A DNA stretch of 5,905 nucleotides from Planctomycetota bacterium (lineage in GTDB: Bacteria; Planctomycetota; UBA11346): the NCBI GenBank assembly GCA_947470885.1, contig CANIXE010000157.1, positions 1 to 5,905 of the forward strand, written 5' to 3'. The translations under genes and the position numbers were made by a program. Below are positions 1 to 5,893 of this stretch, piece by piece (position 1 is the first letter of the stretch; each line of letters starts with the position of its first letter). The notes under the pieces are model-generated. The model saw nothing but the letters and a program-made list of their open reading frames with translations. It searched no databases and had not been told where the DNA came from.

Positions 1-1007
1 ACGGCGGCGAGGATCCGCAGAACAATGGCGTCGGCATCGATGCCCTCGGCCCCCGCGGCAAACGTACAGCTGATCCGGTGACGCAGCACCGGCAGGGCCA
101 CGGCTTTCACATCGGCGCAGGACACGGTGGTCTTGCCGGCGAGGACCGCCCCGGCCTTGGCCGCCAGGATCAGGCTCTGGCCCGCCCGGGTGCCGGCGCC
201 CCAGCGCACGTAGGCCCGGACCCACTCGGGGCCGTCCGGCTGGGGGCGCGTGGCCCGGATCAAATCGGTGACGTAGCGGGCCACATGGGGACTGATGGGC
301 ACCTGGCGAACCAGGCGTTGAAAGGCCAGGATGCTCGCGGCACTGAGGATCCGATCGACCTTCCATTGATGGTCCCGGGTGGTTTCCACCAGGATCCGCT
401 CTTCGTCCGCCGCCGACGGGTAGTCCAGGCGGATGCAGAACATGAAGCGATCCAACTGGGCCTCGGGCAGGGGATAGGTGCCCTCCTGTTCGATGGGATT
501 CTGGGTGGCCAGGACCAAGAACGGCTTGGGCAGGGGCCGGGTTTCGCCCCCGGCGGTGACCGAGCGTTCCTGCATGGCTTCCAGCAAGGCCGCCTGGGTT
601 TTCGGCGGGGTGCGATTGATTTCATCCGCCAGGAGCAAATTGGTGAACACCGGGCCGTTCTGGAAGCGGAAGCGCCGCCGCCCGGTATCGGGATCCTCTT
701 CCAGGATGTCCGTGCCGGTGAGATCCGCTGGCATCAAGTCTGGGGTGAACTGGACCCGCCGGGTGTCCAGTTCCAGGGTGCTGGCCAGGACCTTCACCAT
801 CAGGGTCTTGGCCAGGCCCGGGGCGCCCACCAGCAGGCAGTGGCCGTCGGCGAACAGGGCGACCAGGATCTGCTCCAGGACCGCCCTCTGGCCGATGACC
901 ACGCCTTCGGCCTGGGCGAGGATGCGGTCCCGGGCGGTACGCAGTTTGCCAGCCCGGGTCAGGGCATCGGCGACGGCATCAGAACCAGCGGCAGCGTGAT
1001 CGTTCAT
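1..1007 (-). CDS. MoxR-family AAA+ ATPase, 3' end cut by window edge
   Basis: This is a cytoplasmic AAA+ ATPase of the MoxR family. Members act as chaperone-like motors, generally with DUF58 and VWA-domain partners, in envelope biogenesis, stress response or cofactor insertion. I translated the minus strand from the ATG at 1007-1005 and found 335 complete codons with no stop before the edge. Walker A is GAPGLAKT (residues 61-68). Walker B is LLLADE, followed by INR (124-132). Sensor 1 is TQNP (168-171). The MoxR signature YPLPEAQLDRF is at 178-188. A GAGTRA motif (270-275) replaces the family's usual GASPRA in the sensor 2 lid. Family members are about 320-350 residues, so only a few C-terminal residues should be missing. 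The gene starts 14 bp after the upstream stop and has no strong Shine-Dalgarno, which fits expression from the same transcript. The family call is secure; the specific substrate is unknown. Confidence 0.95.
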   Translation of the reverse strand, partial: MNDHAAAGSDAVADALTRAGKLRTARDRILAQAEGVVIGQRAVLEQILVALFADGHCLLVGAPGLAKTLMVKVLASTLELDTRRVQFTPDLMPADLTGTDILEEDPDTGRRRFRFQNGPVFTNLLLADEINRTPPKTQAALLEAMQERSVTAGGETRPLPKPFLVLATQNPIEQEGTYPLPEAQLDRFMFCIRLDYPSAADEERILVETTRDHQWKVDRILSAASILAFQRLVRQVPISPHVARYVTDLIRATRPQPDGPEWVRAYVRWGAGTRAGQSLILAAKAGAVLAGKTTVSCADVKAVALPVLRHRISCTFAAGAEGIDADAIVLRILAA

Positions 1008-1021
1008 GGAAGATCCCGGAA

Positions 1022-2554
1022 TCAGTGGGTGGCGGCGTACAACAGCAGGTCGAGGCCCAGGGCGGTGGCGGTGTCCGCCTCGTAGCCCTTCATCAACGGA
1101 TGTTCGCATCCGGTCCAGCCCGCTTCAAGATCAAGCCGGGAATAGATCACCCGGAGGTCGCCGCCGATCTCGATGGCTTCCAGGGCCGGCCCGGCCAGGG
1201 CGGGTTCCGCCGCCTTGGCCGCCGGGCTCAGATGGACCTCCCCCACGGGGAACGGCCCCGCCGTCAGCAACGGATGCCCGGCGGCCACCGGGCGCAGGAC
1301 CCCGGTGGGCAGCAACCGGCGCAACTCCCGGCGCACGGCAGCATCGAAGGTGGCCAGACCCAGGCCATTGTTCACCACCAGGGTCCCGCCCCCCTCCAGG
1401 AAATGCCGGAGGTTCACCAGGGCGCGATCCGAGAACTTGAAGTCATCCAGGCCCGTGAGGTACGCGAAATGCCGGCCCGTCAGGGCATCCCGGTCGGGAT
1501 CCACCGCCTGGCGGCGAAGGCTGACCCGGGCGGCCAAGACCCCGGCGGATTTCCGCAGCAATGCCGCAGCAGCCCCAGGATGGACGTCCCAGTGGCCGGA
1601 GTGGACCAGTTGGGTGAACACCAGTTCATCGCTGGGGGCCCCGGCATCGGCGGCCCCGAACAGCTCGGGTTTGGCCTCCTCCAGGCCTGCCTCGGCATAG
1701 CCCAGGGCATAGGCCACCAGGTTCACCCCGATTTTTCCCGCGGTTTCCACATCGTAAAACACCGCCAGGGGCAGCTGGGGCACGGGCCGGCCATCCCAGC
1801 CGCAGCCCAGGCCGTAGGGCGAGAGCAGGACGCCGATCCGACATCCCACATAGATCGCCTCAAAGACCGGCCTTGTTTCAGGGGGAGTCCCCGGGGTATT
1901 TTTGCCAAACCCGGCGGTGGTCACATCCACGGCCGCGTGAAGCAGCGGATGATCTGCGGGAATCCGCCGCAGGGGCGATTCCGGGAACAACTTGCCCAGC
2001 ACCTGGCGGGTGGAGTCGGTGAAATAGGGCGATCCCGCCACCGAGTCGAACACCACCAAGCCGCCCCGCTGGACGTACAGGCGCAATTTCGCCAATTGAT
2101 CGCCATCCAGACGCAGGCTGCGGGTGCCGCTCAGAAACAGCACCGGCATGGTGGCGGGATCCGCCTCGAAGGTGGCCAGGGCCACGGTCTGGGTGCCATA
2201 GCGCACCGCCAAGCCGTTCCCCGCCAGACGCAGGAGGGATTGGAGATCCGCCGGGCACAGGTTCCAGTCCGCCATCTCGCCGGCCGTGCCGTCGGTGAAA
2301 TTGAAGGTCGCCGTCTCGCCCCACACCACCTTGCCGATGAGCTTGGGGGGCGCCGGGTCCTTCTTCCGTTCACTCCGGCGCAACGGCGTGGCGGGCAGGG
2401 GCAGGGGCGCGAAGGATTCACCACCGCTGATATGCCGGGGCGCCGCTTTCGGCGGCGGCCCCAGGGGCACGAACCAGTCGTTCTCGCTGGCGGCGGTGGC
2501 GAGGACCGAACTGCCCAGCAGCAAGGCTCCGGCGATCAGAACAGATGTGTTCAT
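1022..2554 (-). CDS. Exported protein with two tandem DUF4159 modules
   Basis: The product is 510 residues. The start is the ATG at 2554-2552, which overlaps the upstream TGA as ATGA. The reading frame stays open further upstream, but only inside the preceding gene and with unnatural sequence. Residues 1-22 form a hydrophobic signal peptide, unusually without an early Lys/Arg, with a likely cut near ATAA/S. A proline-rich linker follows. Module 1 (about 75-290) has GGLVVFD (164-170), a DHPLL motif (201-205), LLSPYGLGCGW (243-253) and IGVNLVAYALG (275-285), all typical of DUF4159. Module 2 (about 308-508) has FAYLTGLDDFKFSD (363-376), GGGTLVVNN (388-396), HPLL (427-430), IYSRLDLEAGW (470-480) and a GLDLLLYA tail. 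I believe DUF4159 is classed with glutamine-amidotransferase-like folds, but no catalytic role is established. It commonly occurs next to MoxR genes. The biochemical function is unknown; a periplasmic or envelope location is inferred. Confidence 0.88.
   Translation of the reverse strand: MNTSVLIAGALLLGSSVLATAASENDWFVPLGPPPKAAPRHISGGESFAPLPLPATPLRRSERKKDPAPPKLIGKVVWGETATFNFTDGTAGEMADWNLCPADLQSLLRLAGNGLAVRYGTQTVALATFEADPATMPVLFLSGTRSLRLDGDQLAKLRLYVQRGGLVVFDSVAGSPYFTDSTRQVLGKLFPESPLRRIPADHPLLHAAVDVTTAGFGKNTPGTPPETRPVFEAIYVGCRIGVLLSPYGLGCGWDGRPVPQLPLAVFYDVETAGKIGVNLVAYALGYAEAGLEEAKPELFGAADAGAPSDELVFTQLVHSGHWDVHPGAAAALLRKSAGVLAARVSLRRQAVDPDRDALTGRHFAYLTGLDDFKFSDRALVNLRHFLEGGGTLVVNNGLGLATFDAAVRRELRRLLPTGVLRPVAAGHPLLTAGPFPVGEVHLSPAAKAAEPALAGPALEAIEIGGDLRVIYSRLDLEAGWTGCEHPLMKGYEADTATALGLDLLLYAATH
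2551..2554 (-). other. ATGA stop/start overlap coupling two genes
   Basis: Read on the minus strand, the four bases are ATGA. The ATG starts the DUF4159 gene and the TGA ends the PA14/TPR gene. Such overlaps normally go with translational coupling and show that the two genes share an mRNA. A weak purine stretch GGGGAA lies four bases upstream (2559-2564), so re-initiation rather than a strong independent ribosome site probably drives the second gene. Confidence 0.85.
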
Positions 2555-4629
2555 GGGGTTCCCCGTGGTTTGGCAGACGTGATGAGATCCCGGGCCGCCG
2601 CCGCGGCCTCGCTGAAAGGATGGTCGGTGCGCAGGCGTTTCACCAGGCGCTCGGCGGCGGCGACATCGCCCCCGGCCAGCTCGATCTTGGCCGCCAGCAG
2701 CAGGATTTCCGGTGTCCGGGGCCCATCGTCCCCCTGGCACAGCATCCGCCCCCGGACCCGGGCCCGGGCCAGTTCGCCCCGGGCCAGCCACAGGCGCATC
2801 AGCAGCGGCGCCGTTTCGTGGCCCTGGCGCTCCAGGGGCGTTTCCCATTCCAGGTCCTTGAGGGTCTTGGCGGCTTCCTCCCAATTCCCCTGGGCCAGGC
2901 GGTCCCGGGCCAGTTCCAGACGCAACCGCCGACGCATCACATACTCCCGGTCATCCGCCTGCACCACCGTGCCCACCGCCCGGTAGGCTCGCTGGGCGGC
3001 AGCGGAATCACCCGCCAGCAGTAGGGCGTCCGCCCGGAAAATCCCCAGCAGTCGGCGGTCCTCCGGTTCCAAGGCCGATACCTCCAGCTGGTTCCACAGG
3101 GCTGTCGCCCCAGTGGCGTCCCCCTCCAGGTGCAGGCGATGCCCCCCCAGGTGCAGGCGGGCCTTTGCGACGAAGCCCGGCGGCACCCCGGGGGTATCCG
3201 CCAGGACCCGCAGCCACGCCGCAGATTCCCGGTACCGGCGCACCTCCGCCCCCTGGATGAGCAGGGCGAATTTTAGCAATGCATCGGGAAATCGCTGGGC
3301 CAGTCCCGGCGAAGGGTTGGGATTGCCGTCGAGGAATTTTCCCGTCAACGCGGGTTCGTCCCCAGCGGTCACCAGGCGCAACGCGGCGGCAAAATCCTCC
3401 GCCGGGCCCCGGGCCAGATCCCGGCCGGTGAGCACCGGTCGCCACTGCCCGGACCAGGCGCTGGGAATCGGATCCACCTGGGTCCACGCCGGCCGCACCG
3501 CCACGGCCACCGTGCGCGATAAAACCGGCGGATCCGCCAGTTCCACCACGACGTCCCGCAGGCCCGGGGCCAACCACCAATGGCCGGCGTCGTCCCCGGT
3601 GGCCGTTTCGCCATCGGCAAATCGCCAGCGCAGGGTGCGCCCGGGCAGGGGGGTGGCCAATCCCAGGCGCATCAAGACCAAACTGGGCTCGGCCAATTCC
3701 CCGGCGGGGGCGACATGGCCGGCGATCTGCCAGCGGATGGCCAGGGGATCCGGGCCGGCGGGGGTTTCGGCGGTCACCGCCCGCCACGGAGCGACCCCGG
3801 CAAAGGCGCTCTCCGGCATGGGCTGCCAAGCCGTGGCCCCGGGGGGCTTCCACGCCAGCATCGCCGTCAGGCCACTATCCGGCTGGGCCATCAGGTAGTC
3901 CAAGCGGTGCCGGCCGGCGCTCAAGGTCACCCGCCCATGGCGTTCTCCGCGAAGGCCTCCCTCTGGCCCGTGCCACCCGGGCCAGGCCACCACCTGGTTT
4001 TTATCCACGCTGACCACCGACCCACCGGAACTCACCAGCGCCAATTCGTAGTCCCCCGCTGTTGCCACGGTGAACCAACCGGTGAACCGGGCCAACAAAT
4101 CCACCGACGGGCCAAAGGGATTCGCTCCCAGAAAAATCCGCCCCTGCCAGCCCCGACCCTGGACGGTGCCGGCCTGATCCCACAGGGCGAGGATCTGGGG
4201 CACGGTGTCCACCGGCCCGGGGGGGCGTGACCGCACTTCCAGCATCAGGCCCGCCGGAGGATCCCACGGGGCGACCCCAAGATTCCGGCCCACGTACACC
4301 CGGGGCGCCTCCCCGGTAATCGCCGCATCGAACCAGACCTCCAACGGCTGGCCTTTCCCCGCCCCCAGGCAACGGGTGCCCACCCGTTTACCCCGGGCAT
4401 CACAGACCACGGCCTCGGTTTCGTCCACCGTCTGGGGGAAAACCACCACCCGGCCCACCGGCCCCGCCGCCGCGCCCGGCGTCAGGGCCAGTGGCCAACA
4501 ATGCCCAGCGCCGGGCACCGGCCATTCCGCCCCGGGGAGGACGGCACCAAGACACCAGACCAGGGCGACAGTTCGGATCACAGATAGACACCGGGGAAAG
4601 CGTGGGAGAAACCGCCATTCAACATACAC
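2551..4629 (-). CDS. Exported PA14-like / PKD-like / TPR multidomain protein
   Basis: This is the first gene of the operon, 692 residues from a GTG at 4629-4627. A second in-frame GTG at 4581-4579 (residue 17) would give a compact signal peptide beginning MIRTVALVWCLGAVLPGA. Neither start has a clear Shine-Dalgarno, so the start is uncertain. After the signal peptide comes a beta-rich segment (about 45-140). A PA14-like module (about 150-262) follows, with NPFGPS (170-175), FTGWFTVATAGDYELALVSS (182-201) and a VDKNQVVAWPGWH stretch, the usual 'sugar-binding or surface display' fold. A short PKD-like stretch is centred on LRWRFADGETATG (333-345). The C-terminal half (about 440-685) is alpha-helical and TPR-like, with helix pairs around 533-553, 570-596, 608-630 and 641-683 (for example LAGGDVAAAERLVKRL). 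TPRs suggest a protein scaffold. Similar proteins seem to precede DUF4159/MoxR genes in Verrucomicrobiota-like genomes. Function is not known. Confidence 0.85.
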   Translation of the reverse strand: MYVEWRFLPRFPRCLSVIRTVALVWCLGAVLPGAEWPVPGAGHCWPLALTPGAAAGPVGRVVVFPQTVDETEAVVCDARGKRVGTRCLGAGKGQPLEVWFDAAITGEAPRVYVGRNLGVAPWDPPAGLMLEVRSRPPGPVDTVPQILALWDQAGTVQGRGWQGRIFLGANPFGPSVDLLARFTGWFTVATAGDYELALVSSGGSVVSVDKNQVVAWPGWHGPEGGLRGERHGRVTLSAGRHRLDYLMAQPDSGLTAMLAWKPPGATAWQPMPESAFAGVAPWRAVTAETPAGPDPLAIRWQIAGHVAPAGELAEPSLVLMRLGLATPLPGRTLRWRFADGETATGDDAGHWWLAPGLRDVVVELADPPVLSRTVAVAVRPAWTQVDPIPSAWSGQWRPVLTGRDLARGPAEDFAAALRLVTAGDEPALTGKFLDGNPNPSPGLAQRFPDALLKFALLIQGAEVRRYRESAAWLRVLADTPGVPPGFVAKARLHLGGHRLHLEGDATGATALWNQLEVSALEPEDRRLLGIFRADALLLAGDSAAAQRAYRAVGTVVQADDREYVMRRRLRLELARDRLAQGNWEEAAKTLKDLEWETPLERQGHETAPLLMRLWLARGELARARVRGRMLCQGDDGPRTPEILLLAAKIELAGGDVAAAERLVKRLRTDHPFSEAAAAARDLITSAKPRGTP

Positions 4630-4744
4630 CAGGTTTTCAAGGGGGGGAAGGGTCGGCTTTTCCCCTGACCGAGCCCAGGATCAGTGCCCACACCCCGGGT
4701 GATGGATTTCCCCACCTGGGGGCAACCTAGCTCGGGCGCCGGTG

Positions 4745-4759
4745 CTCCCAGACTGGGAG
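4745..4759. repeat. Perfect 7+1+7 dyad, candidate operator
   Basis: CTCCCAG and CTGGGAG are exact reverse complements separated by a single A. A one-base centre does not make a good RNA hairpin, so a protein-binding site on DNA is the more natural reading. It lies 116 bp upstream of the operon's GTG start and 161 bp before the AraC start. The regulator that would bind it is not identifiable from sequence. Confidence 0.45.
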
Positions 4760-4821
4760 ATTGGGCAGGGCGCCGAAAGGGAACGCTGGATGTCCATGAC
4801 GGAGCACTCTTTGCGGCGCCA

Positions 4822-4845
4822 GTCCGGTCGTCCGGTCGTCCGAAC
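4822..4845. repeat. Three 8-bp tandem direct repeats (GTCCGGTC x2, GTCCGAAC)
   Basis: Two exact copies of GTCCGGTC are followed directly by GTCCGAAC, giving an 8-bp period. The core GTCCG recurs at 4889 and 4893, and its reverse complement CGGAC is at 4903. The array ends 75 bp before the AraC start codon, within the usual range for transcription-factor sites. An 8-bp period is not one helical turn, so neighbouring copies would face different sides of the DNA. It may be an operator or simply a slippage repeat. Confidence 0.5.
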
Positions 4846-4888
4846 GTTTTTATTGAGGTACCCTGAGGAGATTGGGGGGTTCCGAGTT

Positions 4889-4911
4889 GTCCGTCCGCAC
4901 TCCGGACCGAC
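4889..4911 (+). promoter_or_regulatory. Inverted repeat abutting the AraC ribosome-binding site
   Basis: The arms GTCCGTCCG and CGGACCGAC pair at 8 of 9 positions around a 5-base loop (CACTC). In RNA this would be a stable GC-rich hairpin ending one base before the purine stretch that serves as ribosome site. As DNA it would be a near-symmetric operator. Either reading would suit autoregulation of the AraC gene. Confidence 0.4.
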
Positions 4912-4916
4912 GGTGG
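4912..4916 (+). promoter_or_regulatory. Probable ribosome-binding site (GGTGG) for the AraC gene
   Basis: GGTGG ends four bases before the ATG at 4921 and is the only reasonable Shine-Dalgarno-like match close to the start. It is an imperfect match, and spacing is slightly short. It supports 4921 as the start, together with an in-frame stop (TGA at 4864) and no other start codon in between. Confidence 0.45.
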
Positions 4917-4920
4917 ACCT

Positions 4921-5766
4921 ATGCCCGACCACGTCCATTACCTGCCCGATGACCGGGAAGCCGGCCGCTGGGGTCTGCGCCTGACCGGAGGCGGCGACAC
5001 CACCTTCGGCCCGGGGGATTCCTATCCGGCCCCGGGGCATCCCGAGTCCCACCTCTTCAACTGGGAACGGGGCCGGGTTCTGAAGGAATTCCAATTGATC
5101 CTGGTGGTAGCGGGGCGGGGGATCTATGAGGATCGGCAACACACCCGGAGCCTCGGCGCTGGCCAAGGTATCTTGCTGGTGCCCGGGGTCTGGCACCGCT
5201 ACCGGCCGGATCCCGCCTCGGGCTGGCGGGAACAGTGGCTCGCCTTCGACGGGCCGGCGGTGCGCCTGCTCCAGACCCAAGGGCGCCTGGACCACGGGGG
5301 AGAATTCTGGTCCCGGGTCCTGGATCCCGACCTGCGTCGCCGGCTCGAAGAGATCCTGGGCCTGCTGGCCCACCGCCCGGCCACCTGGCGGGCGGAAGCC
5401 GAGGCATTGACCGCCAGCCTGTTGCCCCGGCTTGATGCCACCCGGACGGGGGAGAACGATCCCCTTCACCAGGCCGCGCTCCACCTGGCGGGGGACCTCC
5501 ACCGACCCATTGATGACATCGCCCGGGAGGCCGAGTTATCCCCTTCCCAGTTCCGTTTGCGCTTCCGCCAGGTCCACGGGTGCAGCCCCCGGCGCTACCG
5601 CCAGGAGGCCTTGGCCACCCAAGCCCGGCGCTTGCTGGCAAATCCGGGGACGACCGTGGCCGAGGTCGCCGAGGCCCTGGGTTTTTCCGCCCATGCCCAT
5701 TTCACCCGGGGATTCCGCCGGGCCGCCGGGGTCAGTCCCCGGGCCTGGCGGCAACAGAGCGACTAA
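4921..5766 (+). CDS. AraC-family transcriptional regulator with cupin-type sensor domain
   Basis: The product is 281 residues, the usual length for this family, and should be a cytoplasmic DNA-binding regulator. The N-terminal half (about 20-115) resembles the AraC ligand-binding cupin: HPESHLFNW (40-48), GRVLKEFQLILVVAGRGIYE (51-70), ILLVPGVWHRY (84-94) and WLAFDGPAV (106-114). Regulators with this 'GR-L-E-QL' pattern are frequent in Verrucomicrobiota and often sit near carbohydrate genes, so a sugar-type ligand is possible but unproven. The C-terminal DNA-binding domain (about 183-280) has two helix-turn-helix units. The first is around IDDIAREAELSPSQFRLRF (197-215), ending in CSPRRYR. The second is around TVAEVAEALGFSAHAHFTRG (245-264), followed by the family's F-R-x-x-G-x-SP motif. 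The gene is divergent from the MoxR operon and stands alone. Its targets cannot be deduced. Confidence 0.93.
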   Translation: MPDHVHYLPDDREAGRWGLRLTGGGDTTFGPGDSYPAPGHPESHLFNWERGRVLKEFQLILVVAGRGIYEDRQHTRSLGAGQGILLVPGVWHRYRPDPASGWREQWLAFDGPAVRLLQTQGRLDHGGEFWSRVLDPDLRRRLEEILGLLAHRPATWRAEAEALTASLLPRLDATRTGENDPLHQAALHLAGDLHRPIDDIAREAELSPSQFRLRFRQVHGCSPRRYRQEALATQARRLLANPGTTVAEVAEALGFSAHAHFTRGFRRAAGVSPRAWRQQSD

Positions 5767-5791
5767 TTCCGTCCTGTGTTCCAGCCAACGG

Positions 5792-5807
5792 TGGCCCACC
5801 TGGGCCA
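5792..5807 (+). terminator. GC-rich hairpin, possible terminator without a U-tract
   Basis: TGGCCCA and TGGGCCA are exact reverse complements separated by CC, about 25 bp after the AraC stop codon. In RNA the end pair would open to leave a six-base stem and a small loop. No run of T follows, so it is not a classical intrinsic terminator. It could help stop transcription, protect the mRNA 3' end or be a DNA site. Confidence 0.3.
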
Positions 5808-5893
5808 ACATGGGGAATCCACCATCGTCCTGCTCGCGGTGTCGGCCAACGCGTCAGTCCCCGCTGGAATCCTCCCCAGTCCAGATGCCTCAA

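Larger units (their letters stand above)
4630..4920. promoter_or_regulatory. Divergent intergenic region with promoters inferred for both directions
   Basis: This 291-bp gap separates the minus-strand operon from the plus-strand AraC gene, so at least one promoter in each direction must lie here or overlap the gene starts. No convincing -35/-10 pair with proper spacing was found by eye; the only AT-rich patch is around 4846-4856. The region holds a 15-bp dyad (4745-4759), three 8-bp tandem repeats (4822-4845), an inverted repeat against the AraC ribosome site (4889-4911) and smaller dyads at 4691-4701 and 4710-4721. Short reading frames inside it have no start signals or recognisable product. 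AraC regulators often bind direct repeats next to divergent promoters, so regulation from here is plausible but not shown. Confidence 0.6.

Noticed and set aside
78..1085. 335-codon plus-strand open frame opposite the MoxR gene
   Set aside because: The minus strand carries all MoxR motifs in order, while this product is Gly/Gln/Asp-rich without a family signature.
2555..2884. Longer version of the DUF4159 protein starting near 2884
   Set aside because: The extra 110 residues lie within the TPR gene in another frame and look like shadow sequence, whereas the ATG at 2554 gives a signal peptide and an ATGA overlap.
1025..2986. 653-codon plus-strand open frame opposite the DUF4159 gene
   Set aside because: It has no recognisable domain, is low-complexity in Gly/Gln/Arg, spans the junction of two real minus-strand genes, and is the expected antisense shadow in GC-rich DNA.
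4641..4670. G-run and TTTTCCCC segment as a terminator hairpin
   Set aside because: The arms pair only imperfectly and the segment lies immediately upstream of the operon start, where a terminator would need a leader-attenuation explanation that nothing else supports.
4811..4856. TTGCGG and TATTGA as a sigma-70 promoter for the AraC gene
   Set aside because: The two boxes are about 34 bases apart, double the usual spacing, so they do not form a credible promoter.
4684..4984. Small plus-strand open frames in the divergent intergenic region
   Set aside because: They lack ribosome sites and recognisable products, and one runs into the AraC gene in the wrong frame.
4681..5502. 273-codon minus-strand open frame opposite the AraC gene
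   Set aside because: It has no domain, and the plus strand has a complete AraC regulator with both helix-turn-helix units.
5536..5811. 91-codon minus-strand open frame over the AraC 3' end
   Set aside because: It lies almost wholly antisense to the DNA-binding domain and shows no family signature.
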